From NCBI RefSeq assembly GCF_900114875.1, contig NZ_FPKW01000021.1, forward strand, positions 1 to 63,328: DNA of 63,328 nt. Reading direction: 5' to 3'. A program made the translations under genes and the position numbers. Below, piece by piece: positions 34,244 to 43,290 of this stretch; within the stretch, counting starts at the first letter, position 1; each line of letters opens with the position of its first letter. The notes below the pieces were generated by a model. The model saw only the letters and a program-made list of their open reading frames with translations, did not search any database and had not been told where the DNA came from. Source of the stretch: Chryseobacterium limigenitum. GTDB lineage: Bacteria; Bacteroidota; Bacteroidia; Flavobacteriales; Weeksellaceae.

Positions 34244-34433
34244 GAGTTATAATATTTGTTTTCATCCCAAATATATATCACTTATGTTAGAATAATATTA
34301 TGTAATTATTAATATTTTTTATACTTTTCCAACGTTACTAGAATAATTTTCATTCAAATTTAATAAATGATTAATTTAAAAATAAAAAATTACTTTGGAA
34401 CAGTTATTGAGAGACACCAATCAAATTTAAACT

Positions 34434-34940
34434 ATGAAATATTTATTAGGTCTTTTTGCATTTGTTCTACTATTTTCATGCAATTCCCGAAATGTGAAAA
34501 GCTCTCAAAATAGCCAATCAAAGTATTCAACAATCGAATATAAAACAACACCTTGTTTCGGATTTTGTCCTGTTTTTGCAATGACTATCAATCCGGACAG
34601 AACCGCCGTTTTAGAAGCTGAACATTTTAATTTCACAAAAACACCATCAAAGGATGAGTTTTCAAAGCCTCGTGAAGGAACCTTTAAAACAACAATTAAA
34701 GAAGGAGATTATAATAAATTAATTTCTTTATTAAATGGTTTAGATGTTAAAAATTTAAATGAAAACTATGGTCAGAAAAACGTGTCAGATCTCGCAAGCT
34801 CTAATTTAACAGTAAACTTTGCCGACGGTACCTCAAAAAAAGTGGAAGACTATGGGAAAAGAGGAAGCGAAAAACTGATTGAAGTTTACACGTTTTTTGA
34901 AGATTTAAAACATAATCAGCAATGGATTAAAGTGAAATAA
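34434..34940 (+). CDS. DUF6438 lipoprotein
   Basis: A 168-residue lipoprotein, signal peptide with lipobox LLFSC (Cys16). The mature domain begins STIEYKTTPCFGFCPVFAMTINPDRTAVLEAEHF; the TPCFGxCPxF motif is the signature of DUF6438, and its two cysteines may form a disulfide. Function is unknown. It is a single-gene unit ending before a hairpin at 34978. Confidence 0.82.
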   Translation: MKYLLGLFAFVLLFSCNSRNVKSSQNSQSKYSTIEYKTTPCFGFCPVFAMTINPDRTAVLEAEHFNFTKTPSKDEFSKPREGTFKTTIKEGDYNKLISLLNGLDVKNLNENYGQKNVSDLASSNLTVNFADGTSKKVEDYGKRGSEKLIEVYTFFEDLKHNQQWIKVK

Positions 34941-34977
34941 TATACTTAAAAATATTTAAACTACCTTTGCATAATAT

Positions 34978-35006
34978 AATTCCTTCACATTGAGGGAATT
35001 TTTACT
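34978..35006 (+). terminator. hairpin with T-tract between the DUF6438 and RhlE-like genes
   Basis: AATTCCTTCA / TGAGGGAATT (34978-34987 and 34991-35000) forms a 10-bp stem with one G-T pair, followed by a run of five T. It can terminate the lipoprotein transcript. However, a TACCTTTG box (34962-34969) just upstream would place the same hairpin in the helicase 5-prime leader, so an attenuator is also possible. Confidence 0.6.
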
Positions 35007-35027
35007 TTAAATAAAAAAATAATTCAT

Positions 35028-36308
35028 TTGAATTTTACAGACCTAAACCTAATAGACCCCATTGCAAAAGCAATTCAGGAACAGGGATATACAACTCCTA
35101 CTCCTATTCAGGAAAAATCTATTCCTGAAATCTTAAATGGCAGAGACTTTCTAGGATGTGCACAAACCGGAACCGGAAAAACGGCCGCTTTTGCCATTCC
35201 TATTTTACAAAATTTATCCAAAAATAAAGTACAGAACAAAAATATAAAAGCTCTTATTCTGACCCCGACAAGAGAATTGGCGATACAGATCGAAGAGAAT
35301 ATCAAAGCTTACGGAAAATACCTTCCATTAAAGGAATTGGTGATTTTCGGAGGTGTAAAACAGGGAAGCCAGGAAACTGCTCTCAGAAGAGGTGTTGATA
35401 TTTTGGTGGCAACTCCCGGAAGATTGCTTGACTTTATTGCCCAAGGAATCGTAAGTTTAAAAAATATTGAGATATTTGTACTTGATGAAGCCGACAGAAT
35501 GCTGGATATGGGCTTTGTACATGATGTAAAAAGAGTTATCAAACTTTTACCTCAGAGAAGACAGACTTTATTTTTCTCGGCAACAATGCCTTCAGAAATT
35601 CAGAAATTAGCAGATTCTATCTTAAATAATCCTGTAAAAGTAGAAGTTACTCCGGTTTCTTCAACAGCTGAAACGATAAAACAATCGGTTTATTTTGTTG
35701 AAAAAGATGATAAACTGGATCTTCTTACGCATATTTTGCAGAATGATATTTCTGATTCTGTTTTGGTATTTTCAAGAACGAAGCATGGAGCGGATAAAAT
35801 TGCAAGAAAACTTCAGGCAAGCAAAATTTCTACAGAAGCTATTCACGGAAACAAATCTCAAAATGCGCGTCAGAATGCTTTAAATAACTTTAAATCAGGA
35901 AAGACAAGAGTTTTGGTTGCAACAGATATTGCAGCGAGAGGAATTGACATTGACGAGCTTAAATACGTTGTTAATTTTGAGCTTTCCGATGTTTCTGAAA
36001 CCTATGTTCACAGAATCGGAAGAACAGGTAGAGCGGGTGCAGAAGGAAGTTCAATCTCATTTGTAGACGGACTTGACTTATTAAACCTGAAAAATACCGA
36101 AAAGCTGATCGGAATGAAAATTCCTATTGTAAAAGATCACCCTTTCCATACAGATAATTTAGTAGCACAAAAAAGAGATTCTAATAACAAGCCTGCCGGT
36201 GCAAGAACCGACAGACCAAGGCCATCTCAAACTGCCAATACTAAAAAGAAACCTGCAGTAGACGCAGGGAAAAAACCTAAAAACAAGAGCTTTTTCAGAA
36301 AGAAATAA
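35028..36308 (+). CDS. DEAD-box RNA helicase, RhlE-like
   Basis: ATP-dependent RNA helicase of 426 residues. The Q motif region (FTDLNLIDPIAKAIQEQGYTTPTPIQ) starts right at the N-terminus. It is followed by motif I AQTGTGKTAAF, Ia PTRELAIQ, II LDEADRMLDMGF, III SATMPSE, V ATDIAARGIDI and VI HRIGRTGRAG. The C-terminal tail (about 375-426) is basic and Pro/Lys-rich. The start is TTG: no in-frame ATG precedes the conserved N-terminus. RhlE-type enzymes act in ribosome assembly and RNA decay. A strong terminator follows directly. Confidence 0.93.
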   Translation: MNFTDLNLIDPIAKAIQEQGYTTPTPIQEKSIPEILNGRDFLGCAQTGTGKTAAFAIPILQNLSKNKVQNKNIKALILTPTRELAIQIEENIKAYGKYLPLKELVIFGGVKQGSQETALRRGVDILVATPGRLLDFIAQGIVSLKNIEIFVLDEADRMLDMGFVHDVKRVIKLLPQRRQTLFFSATMPSEIQKLADSILNNPVKVEVTPVSSTAETIKQSVYFVEKDDKLDLLTHILQNDISDSVLVFSRTKHGADKIARKLQASKISTEAIHGNKSQNARQNALNNFKSGKTRVLVATDIAARGIDIDELKYVVNFELSDVSETYVHRIGRTGRAGAEGSSISFVDGLDLLNLKNTEKLIGMKIPIVKDHPFHTDNLVAQKRDSNNKPAGARTDRPRPSQTANTKKKPAVDAGKKPKNKSFFRKK

Positions 36309-36312
36309 TATA

Positions 36313-36347
36313 AAAGCCTTCTCACGTTGAGAAGGCTTTATTTTTTG
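36313..36347 (+). terminator. Rho-independent terminator after the RhlE-like gene
   Basis: A perfect 12-bp stem AAAGCCTTCTCA / TGAGAAGGCTTT (36313-36324 and 36328-36339) with loop CGT is followed by a T-tract. Confidence 0.9.
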
Positions 36348-36394
36348 ATTTAGCTGAAGTTAATAGGAATTAATTCCTTTTATTAAACAGACTT

Positions 36395-36415
36395 CCTTCG
36401 ACAAGCTCAGGATGA
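36395..36415. repeat. short relative of the palindromic CCTTCGAC repeat
   Basis: CCTTCGACAAGCTCAGGATGA shares both ends with the arms of the element at 19914-20014 but has a different centre. No partner arm is visible nearby, so it is a half-element in the gap between the helicase and tatD genes. Confidence 0.5.
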
Positions 36416-36436
36416 AAAAGTCCGCTCCTGTTGATT

Positions 36437-37198
36437 TTATTTAAATAAATTCTTTGCATTATCGGTTGTTATTCTATCGATCTCAGAAAAATCTTTACTG
36501 TAAATATTCACCAGCTTTCCGGCAACCAAATCCAGGTAAGAACTTTCGTTTCTTTTCCCTCTGTGAGGAACCGGAGCCAGATATGGAGAATCTGTTTCCA
36601 GAACAATTTTGTCTAAAGGAATTTCGCTTAAAAATTGATCTATTTTACCATTTTTAAAGGTCACTACTCCACCGATTCCCAGAATAAAATTCAGATCAAT
36701 GGCATGTTTTGCCTGTTCCAGATCTCCGGAAAAACAATGGAAAATTCCGCGAAGTTTTGGATGCTTTTTTCTTTCTAAAACATCAAAAGTCTCATCGAAA
36801 CTTTCTCTTGTGTGAATGACAATCGGAAGATCCATTTCAATCGCCCAGTCAATCTGCTGTTCAAAAGCTTTAACCTGAATATCCAACGTAGTTTTATCCC
36901 AATACAGATCAATTCCAATTTCACCGATGGCAGGAAAATGTCTTTGATCAAGATAATTTTTAACAATTTCTAATTCTTTTTCCCAAGATTCAGGCTTTAC
37001 ATAACAAGGGTGAAGTCCCATCATCGAGAAAATCTGATTAGGATAATCTGCTTCTAATTGCAGCATTTTTTCATGAGATTCTGAATCAATAGCAGGAAGA
37101 TAAAACTCTGTAATTCCTTTATCCAAAGCTCTCTGAATGGCATCTTTTCTATCTTCATCAAACTCTTCTGCGTATAAATGGGTATGTGTATCAATCAT
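36437..37198 (-). CDS. TatD-family metal-dependent hydrolase
   Basis: TIM-barrel metallohydrolase of 253 residues, related to the TatD deoxyribonuclease. The metal ligands are visible: HxH at the N-terminus (DTHTH, His5 and His7), Glu in IGEIGID, His in PIVIHTRES and HCFSGD, and the terminal Asp in LETDSPYLAP. Length and the VPHRGKRNES segment are standard for the family. Proposed roles are 3-5-prime exonuclease activity and DNA repair. It is followed by no obvious partner; upstream lie the GSCFA and polyprenyl synthase genes in the same direction. Confidence 0.93.
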   Translation of the reverse strand: MIDTHTHLYAEEFDEDRKDAIQRALDKGITEFYLPAIDSESHEKMLQLEADYPNQIFSMMGLHPCYVKPESWEKELEIVKNYLDQRHFPAIGEIGIDLYWDKTTLDIQVKAFEQQIDWAIEMDLPIVIHTRESFDETFDVLERKKHPKLRGIFHCFSGDLEQAKHAIDLNFILGIGGVVTFKNGKIDQFLSEIPLDKIVLETDSPYLAPVPHRGKRNESSYLDLVAGKLVNIYSKDFSEIDRITTDNAKNLFK

Positions 37199-37249
37199 TT
37201 AAGTATAAATTTTGAGTTATGAGTTATGAAAACTCACTACTCATAGCTA

Positions 37250-38200
37250 TTAAAATATTTTATGTTTAACTTTTTTACGTTGAGCCTCAATCTTTTCGTT
37301 CAGTTTTTCTTTAAACTCAAGATATTTTGGATCTTTATCATCGTTTGTTCTATGTTCTAAAGCTTTTCTGATCTTAAAATTTTCCTTAATAAAATCCTGT
37401 GTTTCATTAGAAAAATAAGCGCTTCCGAATTTCTCGAAAATATAATTTACGGCCTGAGAATTCGGATGTATCATATCTTCTTTATAAAAACGGTAATCTC
37501 GCAGATCATCCATTAAAATCTCATAAACCGGAAGATATTGACAGTTTTCAAACAACAAAACGGCTTCATGAATGGCTGTAATTAATTTCGACTTACTTAA
37601 CTGATTTTCAACCATTCCGTCCTTTGTATGACGAACCGGCGAAACCGTAAATAAAATCTGAACATCATCTTTACAAATATCTTTCAGATTTAAAATGGTA
37701 TTGTAAATGGAATCTGTGAGTTCCTGATGCGTGAGTAATCTCTTTTCAAAGAATTTTTGGGGAATTTTGTGGCAATTGGCAACCAGTTTTCCTTTTGGAA
37801 TAAATTCATAAATAAATGAAGTTCCGTAAGTTATAATCACCCAGTTGGTATTTTGAAGGAACCTGTTTCCTTCTTCAATTTTAGAATTAATTTTTTCTAA
37901 TGTCTGATGAACAAATCTTGTGTCGAAACTTGTGTGATGATCCAAGGAAATAAATTCATCATTAAAGGTGATTAAATCCTCTTCATGATAAAACTCCGAA
38001 TCATGGAGCGTCTTAATAGAATTATTGATTGAAAACGGGTTAAAAACAGTCCCAAACGGATTGTTGACCGTCTGAAGCTGGCCATCATAAAACAAATCAG
38101 ACATTTCAGAAGCAAAACATGATCCTATTGAAAATATTTTATCTTCAATTTCTATCTTTTTCTCTGATTCTTTAATTTCAACTTCAGTCCTGAATTTCAT
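37250..38200 (-). CDS. GSCFA-domain protein
   Basis: Named after its own motif: FSIGSCFASEM (GSCFA at 26-30) opens the 316-residue protein. The fold is SGNH/GDSL-hydrolase-like: the Ser of GSCFA would be the nucleophile, Asn/Gly blocks follow (NNPFGTVFNPFSI, ITYGTSFIYEF), and DMIHPNSQAVNYIFEKF (about 255-271) supplies the Asp-x-x-His ending. An esterase or acyltransferase acting on a surface glycan is plausible, but no substrate is known to me. The C-terminus is Lys/Glu-rich. Cytoplasmic by sequence, as no signal peptide is seen. Confidence 0.87.
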   Translation of the reverse strand: MKFRTEVEIKESEKKIEIEDKIFSIGSCFASEMSDLFYDGQLQTVNNPFGTVFNPFSINNSIKTLHDSEFYHEEDLITFNDEFISLDHHTSFDTRFVHQTLEKINSKIEEGNRFLQNTNWVIITYGTSFIYEFIPKGKLVANCHKIPQKFFEKRLLTHQELTDSIYNTILNLKDICKDDVQILFTVSPVRHTKDGMVENQLSKSKLITAIHEAVLLFENCQYLPVYEILMDDLRDYRFYKEDMIHPNSQAVNYIFEKFGSAYFSNETQDFIKENFKIRKALEHRTNDDKDPKYLEFKEKLNEKIEAQRKKVKHKIF

Positions 38201-38202
38201 GT

Positions 38203-38259
38203 GTAAGGGATTAGGGTTTAGAAATTAGGGCTTAGATGATTTACTAAATCCTAAGCCCT
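38203..38259. repeat. hairpin-forming intergenic repeat (TTAGGG type)
   Basis: Contains AGGGATTAGGGTTTAG (about 38207-38222) and a perfect hairpin AGGGCTTAG / CTAAGCCCT (38227-38235 and 38251-38259). The vocabulary matches the repeat at 27137-27178. It fills the gap between the polyprenyl synthase and GSCFA genes. Confidence 0.5.
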
Positions 38260-38278
38260 ATTTCCTGTTACCTATATT

Positions 38279-39250
38279 TTAACTCTCTCTTCTCAAAAGA
38301 TAATTGGCCAGTTCTATAAACGGCTTTTTCTTTTCTTCCGGAATATCTATTTTTTGAAGGTAGCTTTGACCGATTTCATTGTGTTTTTCGATCAAACGCA
38401 AGGCTTTTTCGTCAACTTTAGTTCTTCTGAAGATCTTTTCAACATTATAAACTTTGTCGATATTATCTGTCTTTTTAGAATACCAATAATCCAGTTCTTT
38501 TCTTTCTTCGTCCGTTGCATGCTCTCTCGCCATCAGATAAAGAACGGTTTTTTTGTTCTCGTAAATATCACCTGCATGTTTTTTTCCGAACTGAGCCTGA
38601 TCTCCGAATACATCCAAATAATCATCCATAATCTGGAAAGCGATCCCAATGTGTTTCCCGAAGTTGAAGATGGCTTTAGCATCTTTAAAATTAGCTTTAG
38701 CGATCAATGATCCGATCTCGAAAGAAGATGCACTTAAAACACCTGTTTTGTATGTGATCATTCTGATGTAATCATCAAAAGTCACGTTTTCCTGTGTCTC
38801 AAAATTGATGTCATACTGTTGGCCTTCACATAAAAGAAGTCCGGTATGCGTGAAAATCCTGATACAGGCTTTAAAAATCTCAGGTTCAAGGTCTTCAAAG
38901 AATTTGTAGGCCTTTAACATCAATCCGTCTCCGGAAAGAATTCCTACATTGATTCCGTGTAAAGTATGGATCGTAGGTTTATTTCTTCTTAAAGGCGCTT
39001 CATCCATAATATCATCATGGATCAAAGTGAAATTATGGAAAAATTCGATCGCCAAGGCGGGTTTGATCGCCTGTTTAAGATCACCACCGAACAGATCACA
39101 AGCCATCAACACCATAATCGGACGAAGACGCTTTCCACCGTGGGAAATGATGTAGTTCATCGGATCATACAATTCCGTAGGCTTGTCTTTAAAAGTGTAC
39201 TTAGTAATGGCGTCCGCAACAATTTGTTGGTATCTGTCTAAAAATTCCAT
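38279..39250 (-). CDS. polyprenyl synthetase (trans-isoprenyl diphosphate synthase)
   Basis: Chain-elongating prenyltransferase of 323 residues making a short or medium isoprenyl diphosphate. The first Asp-rich motif is LIHDDIMDEAP (Asp79, Asp80, Asp83) and the second is QIMDDYLDVFG. SHGGKRLRPIM (36-46) binds IPP, and the K-T-G block YKTGVLSASSFEIG precedes helix H. The ATG at 39250 gives the expected N-terminus MEFLDRYQQ; a start seven codons upstream is also open. Chain length depends on residues before the first motif (EFFHNFTLIHDD) and cannot be fixed by eye. Product could feed quinones, carotenoids or the polyprenyl phosphate used by the 3-6 kb cluster. Confidence 0.93.
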   Translation of the reverse strand: MEFLDRYQQIVADAITKYTFKDKPTELYDPMNYIISHGGKRLRPIMVLMACDLFGGDLKQAIKPALAIEFFHNFTLIHDDIMDEAPLRRNKPTIHTLHGINVGILSGDGLMLKAYKFFEDLEPEIFKACIRIFTHTGLLLCEGQQYDINFETQENVTFDDYIRMITYKTGVLSASSFEIGSLIAKANFKDAKAIFNFGKHIGIAFQIMDDYLDVFGDQAQFGKKHAGDIYENKKTVLYLMAREHATDEERKELDYWYSKKTDNIDKVYNVEKIFRRTKVDEKALRLIEKHNEIGQSYLQKIDIPEEKKKPFIELANYLLRRES

Positions 39251-39296
39251 AAAATCATATAATTTCAACAAAAATACGATTTTTCAGGGCTTTATA

Positions 39297-39331
39297 AAAC
39301 AAAAAACTTTGCCCAAACGGACAAAGTTTTT
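39297..39331 (-). terminator. terminator after the phosphate transporter gene
   Basis: Arms AAAAACTTTG / CAAAGTTTTT (39302-39311 and 39322-39331) enclose GCC-like loop sequence; on the minus strand the stem ends in a T-rich stretch, 23 bp after the transporter stop. Confidence 0.75.
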
Positions 39332-39353
39332 TTATTATTTAAAATTCTTTATT

Positions 39354-40496
39354 TTAAGTTAAAAATGTAACCAAAAGATAGGTAATTCCGGCAACAATTG
39401 CTGAGATAGGAATCGTTAATACCCAAGCCCAAAGTAAGCTTACAGTAATCCCCCATCTTACTGCGGAAATTCTTTTTGTTAAACCAACCCCGATAATAGA
39501 ACCTGTAATTGTATGTGTTGTAGATACAGGAATACCAAAATGGTCTGTAATAAATAAAGTAATTGCTCCTGCCGTTTCAGCACTTACCCCTTCTAATGAA
39601 GTTACTTTAGTGATTTTAGTTCCCATTGTTTTAATGATCTTCCAACCGCCACTCATTGTACCCAATGCAATTGCGATGAAAGAAACCAAAGGAACCCAAA
39701 TATAATGTTGTGCAAAATAATCGAAACGTCCCGCAGAAGGAATATTAAGATAAACAGGATCCTGAAGCATATTCACGTGATAATAGATCATCGCAGCTCC
39801 AATAATACCCATTACTTTCTGAGCATCATTCAGACCGTGTCCTAAACTGAACAAAGCTGAAGAAGCCAGCTGTAATCTCTTAAATGATTTATCTGCTTTA
39901 TGAGGATTTGATTTCTTATAAAGGTGAACAATAATTAGTGTGATAATGATTGAAATAATCATCCCAATAATCGGAGCCATAAAAATGAACAGGAAAATAG
40001 GAATTACTTTATCAAACTTAACAACGCTTTGTGTCGTTACCTGATAAGCAGCTGTCTTCAATGTTTCCCACATTCCTAATTCAGGGTGTGCAGATACCAC
40101 TTCATGATAATCCATCATAAAAGCGTGCATCAAGGCTGCCCCTAAAAATCCACCAATCAAAGTGTGTGATGATGATGAAGGAATCCCAAACCACCATGTT
40201 AAAAGGTTCCAGGCTATCGCAGCGATAAGACCTGAAAATATTACTTCTAATGTAATAAAGTTTTCGTTAACCGTTTTGGCAATCGTATTACCAATTTTAA
40301 ATTCTCCAATAATATAAGCAGCGATAAAGAAAGCCGCAAAATTCCAAAGCGCTGCCCAAAGTACAGCCTGGAATGGAGTTAAAACTTTTGTAGAAACGAT
40401 AGTCGCAATTGAGTTGGCCGCATCATGAAAACCATTGATATAATCGAAAATTAAAGCCAGCGCAATAATAACTATCAGTAAAATCGGAAATTCCAT
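39354..40496 (-). CDS. PiT-family inorganic phosphate transporter
   Basis: Inner-membrane low-affinity phosphate (or metal-phosphate) transporter of 380 residues with about ten hydrophobic helices. The two inverted PiT signatures are visible: DYINGFHDAANSIATIVSTKVL near the N-terminus (20-41) and, in the second half, FGIPVSTTHTITGSIIGVG, each with the GFHDAANS / PVSTTH core. The DUF47/PhoU-like gene starts the unit and ends 14 bp before this gene; such pairs are common, the PhoU-like partner regulating transport. Confidence 0.95.
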   Translation of the reverse strand: MEFPILLIVIIALALIFDYINGFHDAANSIATIVSTKVLTPFQAVLWAALWNFAAFFIAAYIIGEFKIGNTIAKTVNENFITLEVIFSGLIAAIAWNLLTWWFGIPSSSSHTLIGGFLGAALMHAFMMDYHEVVSAHPELGMWETLKTAAYQVTTQSVVKFDKVIPIFLFIFMAPIIGMIISIIITLIIVHLYKKSNPHKADKSFKRLQLASSALFSLGHGLNDAQKVMGIIGAAMIYYHVNMLQDPVYLNIPSAGRFDYFAQHYIWVPLVSFIAIALGTMSGGWKIIKTMGTKITKVTSLEGVSAETAGAITLFITDHFGIPVSTTHTITGSIIGVGLTKRISAVRWGITVSLLWAWVLTIPISAIVAGITYLLVTFLT

Positions 40497-40510
40497 TTTT
40501 GTTATATTGT

Positions 40511-41149
40511 TTAGGCGTATTTAATCATGATGTTCTCAATAGTATTGGCAACATCTTCTGCCTTATCGGTTACTATTTCAAGATAATTAAGTACAGATGA
40601 AACTTTGATAATATTGATAGCATCGTTCGTTTCAAACAATTCTACCATAGAATTAGAAAGAAGGTCATCTGCAATATTTTCAATAGAGTTTACTTTGATA
40701 CAAGCTTCTTTTACCTGCTCCATGTTTTTAAACCCTTTAAGGTTCTTCATTGCGTTCTGGATTTCCAGACAAGCTTTGTGGATCAGTAAAGAGAAATCTG
40801 AATAAGCCTTCAGTTCAGGAGACTTGTAAAGGAAAATATACTTTGTAGAAGCATAGATGTAATCTGCGATATCATCTAAACCAGTAGCCAACGTGTGAAT
40901 ATCTTCACGATCGAAAGGAGTGATAAAGTTTTTACCCAATTCTACAAAAATTTCATGAGTAAGCTCATCATTTTTGTGTTCATAGTCGCTCATTTTCTTC
41001 AACATAGAGTCATCGTTAAGATCGAAATCTTTGATACCGGTGTTGAATTCTTCAGACATTGCAACTAGGTTCTCTGTTACTTTTTCGAAAAGTACAAAGA
41101 AGATTTTGTCTTTTGGTTGAAAAGCGTGGAAAATATTACCAATTCCCAT
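40511..41149 (-). CDS. DUF47 (PhoU-like) regulator of the phosphate transporter
   Basis: All-helical PhoU-like protein of 212 residues. The ATG at 41149 gives the normal N-terminus MGIGNIFHAFQPKDKIFFVLFEK; the longer open frame of 27 more codons begins inside what should be leader. Acidic clusters ALTHEIFVELGKNFITPFDREDIHTLATGLDDIADYIY carry the ExxxD-type metal-binding pattern of PhoU helices. DUF47 proteins pair with PiT transporters and probably control them. Here it is 14 bp upstream of the transporter gene. Confidence 0.9.
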   Translation of the reverse strand: MGIGNIFHAFQPKDKIFFVLFEKVTENLVAMSEEFNTGIKDFDLNDDSMLKKMSDYEHKNDELTHEIFVELGKNFITPFDREDIHTLATGLDDIADYIYASTKYIFLYKSPELKAYSDFSLLIHKACLEIQNAMKNLKGFKNMEQVKEACIKVNSIENIADDLLSNSMVELFETNDAINIIKVSSVLNYLEIVTDKAEDVANTIENIMIKYA

Positions 41150-41254
41150 TTTTAAGTATTTATAATTTTGTGCAAATTTCCTAAAAAAGGACCTTACCTG
41201 AAACAATCTGACGTTAAGTTTTGTTAACATTACGTTACCACCTGATTATCAAAC

Positions 41255-41278
41255 AAAAAAACCGGCTTTGATGCCGGT
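41255..41278 (-). terminator. Rho-independent terminator after the second DEAD-box gene
   Basis: Stem ACCGGC / GCCGGT (41261-41266 and 41273-41278) is followed on the minus strand by seven T. It lies 22 bp past the helicase stop and upstream of the DUF47 gene. Confidence 0.85.
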
Positions 41279-41300
41279 TTTATATAGTTTGGTATGAGTA

Positions 41301-43016
41301 TTAATTCGCCTCTTCAGCTCTCATATCTTTTCCTTTGAATTTCATGGATGCAATATTATTCAAAAGCTCTCCTTTAAACGATTTTTCAATCTCAAAGAAA
41401 GAGAATTTCTCTAGAATTTCGATGTCACCAATTTCAGCTCTTTTCTTGCTACCTCCCGCAGGTGTAGTTGCTTTGTTGATGATATCTAAAACATCTAATT
41501 TCTTCAATTGATCTTTTTTACCCAAGTTGAAGAAGAATCTTACCATATCTTCATTCTTTCTTCTTGGTTTTCCACCACGTTCTCTTCCTCCTCTGTCTCT
41601 GTCTCCACTTCTGTTATCGCGGTCTCCTCTGCTTCTGTCTCTGTCACGACCTCTATCTCTGTCTCTTCTAGGATAGTCATCATCTCTAGAGCTGAATTTC
41701 TGCTCAACAAGATCATGTTTATCTTTGTAGTACAATGCAAGATCTTTCAATTGGAACTGCAATAATTTGTGTACCAATTCTTCTTTCGTGAAAGCATTTA
41801 GATCCGGGATCAGGCTGTCATCAAATTCGAAGATATCTTCGTGTTCTGTGAATAACTTTTCGAAAACTCCACCAACCTGAGCTTTGATTACCTCTTGTCC
41901 TGTTGGTATAATTTTTTCAACGATATCAATTTTCGTTGTAGATTTTATCTGCTTTAATTTTCTGCTTTCTTCAGGCTTGATTAAAGAGATAGAAATCCCG
42001 TCTTTTCCTGCTCTACCCGTTCTTCCACTTCTGTGAACGAATACTTCAGGATCATCAGGTAAAGAATAATGGATAACGTGAGTTAATGAATCAACATCCA
42101 ATCCTCTTGCCGCAACATCAGTTGCAACCAAAATATCGATGTTTTTCAATCTGAATTTCTTCATTACCGTATCTCTCTGCGCCTGAGAAAGATCTCCGTG
42201 AAGAGCATCAGCTGCGTAGCCGTTCTGCATTAAGAAATCTGCAACCTCCTGAGTTTCCATTCTTGTTCTACAGAACAAAATTGAATACTGGTTAGGGTTT
42301 GCATCAATTAATCTCTTAAGAGCTTCTTTTTTGTTACGGTACCCAACAACGTAATATTCATGCTTAATGTTCTTTTTAACCTCGTTAATAGAACCTACAG
42401 AAATACGGTGTGGTTTTGTAAGATAATTTTTAGAAATTCTCTCCACTTCTTTATTCATCGTTGCAGAGAATAAGAAAGTTTGTTTTGTTTCAGGAGTTTC
42501 TCTCAAAATTGTTTCCAATTCGTCTTTGAAACCCATTGAAAGCATTTCATCAGCTTCGTCTAAAACTAACCAATGAATAGCAGAAAAGTCAAGTGCTTTT
42601 CTGTTGATAAGGTCGATAACTCTTCCTGGAGTACCTACAATAATCTGTGGCTTATCCTTTAGAGATCTAATTTGATCCATAATACTGCTTCCACCATAAA
42701 CTGCTGTAGTTTTGATGTCTTTCATGTACTTGGAATAATTTTTTATGTCTTTAGAAATCTGAAGACATAGTTCTCGTGTCGGACAAAGCACCAAAAATTG
42801 GATTTTGCGACTCGTATCGTCAATCATATCCAAAATCGGAAGCGAAAACGCTGCTGTTTTGCCTGTCCCTGTTTGCGCAAGTGCGATCAAATCGCGAATA
42901 TCTGAAAGAATAAAAGGGATAGTCTGTTTTTGGATTTCTGTTGGGCTTTCATAACCCAGTTCGCCAACTGCCTTAAGAATGTCAGGACTTAAATTGGACT
43001 CCGTAAATAAATTCAT
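41301..43016 (-). CDS. DEAD-box RNA helicase, DeaD/DbpA-like with RNA-binding C-terminus
   Basis: ATP-dependent RNA helicase of 571 residues. Motifs: Q (GYESPTEIQ), I AQTGTGKTAAF, Ia PTRELCLQ, II LDEADEMLSMGF, III SATMNKE, V ATDVAARGLDVD and VI HRSGRTGRAG. After the two RecA domains (to about 370) comes an Arg/Asp-rich linker (about 445-485, repeated RDRDRGRD-type units), then a DbpA-type RNA-binding domain (about 490-560: MVRFFFNLGKKDQLKKLDVLDIIN, GDIEILEKFSFFEI). Such enzymes remodel ribosomal RNA and assist growth in the cold. It is terminated separately from the downstream genes. Confidence 0.94.
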   Translation of the reverse strand: MNLFTESNLSPDILKAVGELGYESPTEIQKQTIPFILSDIRDLIALAQTGTGKTAAFSLPILDMIDDTSRKIQFLVLCPTRELCLQISKDIKNYSKYMKDIKTTAVYGGSSIMDQIRSLKDKPQIIVGTPGRVIDLINRKALDFSAIHWLVLDEADEMLSMGFKDELETILRETPETKQTFLFSATMNKEVERISKNYLTKPHRISVGSINEVKKNIKHEYYVVGYRNKKEALKRLIDANPNQYSILFCRTRMETQEVADFLMQNGYAADALHGDLSQAQRDTVMKKFRLKNIDILVATDVAARGLDVDSLTHVIHYSLPDDPEVFVHRSGRTGRAGKDGISISLIKPEESRKLKQIKSTTKIDIVEKIIPTGQEVIKAQVGGVFEKLFTEHEDIFEFDDSLIPDLNAFTKEELVHKLLQFQLKDLALYYKDKHDLVEQKFSSRDDDYPRRDRDRGRDRDRSRGDRDNRSGDRDRGGRERGGKPRRKNEDMVRFFFNLGKKDQLKKLDVLDIINKATTPAGGSKKRAEIGDIEILEKFSFFEIEKSFKGELLNNIASMKFKGKDMRAEEAN

Positions 43017-43290
43017 TAAATATTATAAAATTTCTGCAAATATACAATTAATATTTGGATTTCTTTTTATATAATATTACGGAATTAATAATTTTAATTT
43101 CCAAAACCCTAAATATTTTAAAATTTCAACAGAAAAACCCTAAATATTTTATTTTTAATGTAACAAAATCTCAATCAAGACGGCGATTATTAAATTATTT
43201 GTTATTGAGTTAAATAATTGTGAATCATCAAAAAAATATATTTTTTGCCATATAAAATAGATTTAATTAAATTTGATTTAAAATAAAAAC

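Noticed and set aside
33444..34295. Long open frame of 283 codons opposite the fibre gene
   Set aside because: It is antisense to a clear repeat-containing CDS; the periodic composition of the sense repeats keeps the opposite frame open, and its sequence is a proline/leucine-rich artefact.
39250..39271. Start seven codons upstream for the polyprenyl synthase
   Set aside because: The ATG at 39250 gives the family-typical N-terminus; the upstream extension adds only MLKLYDF with no support.
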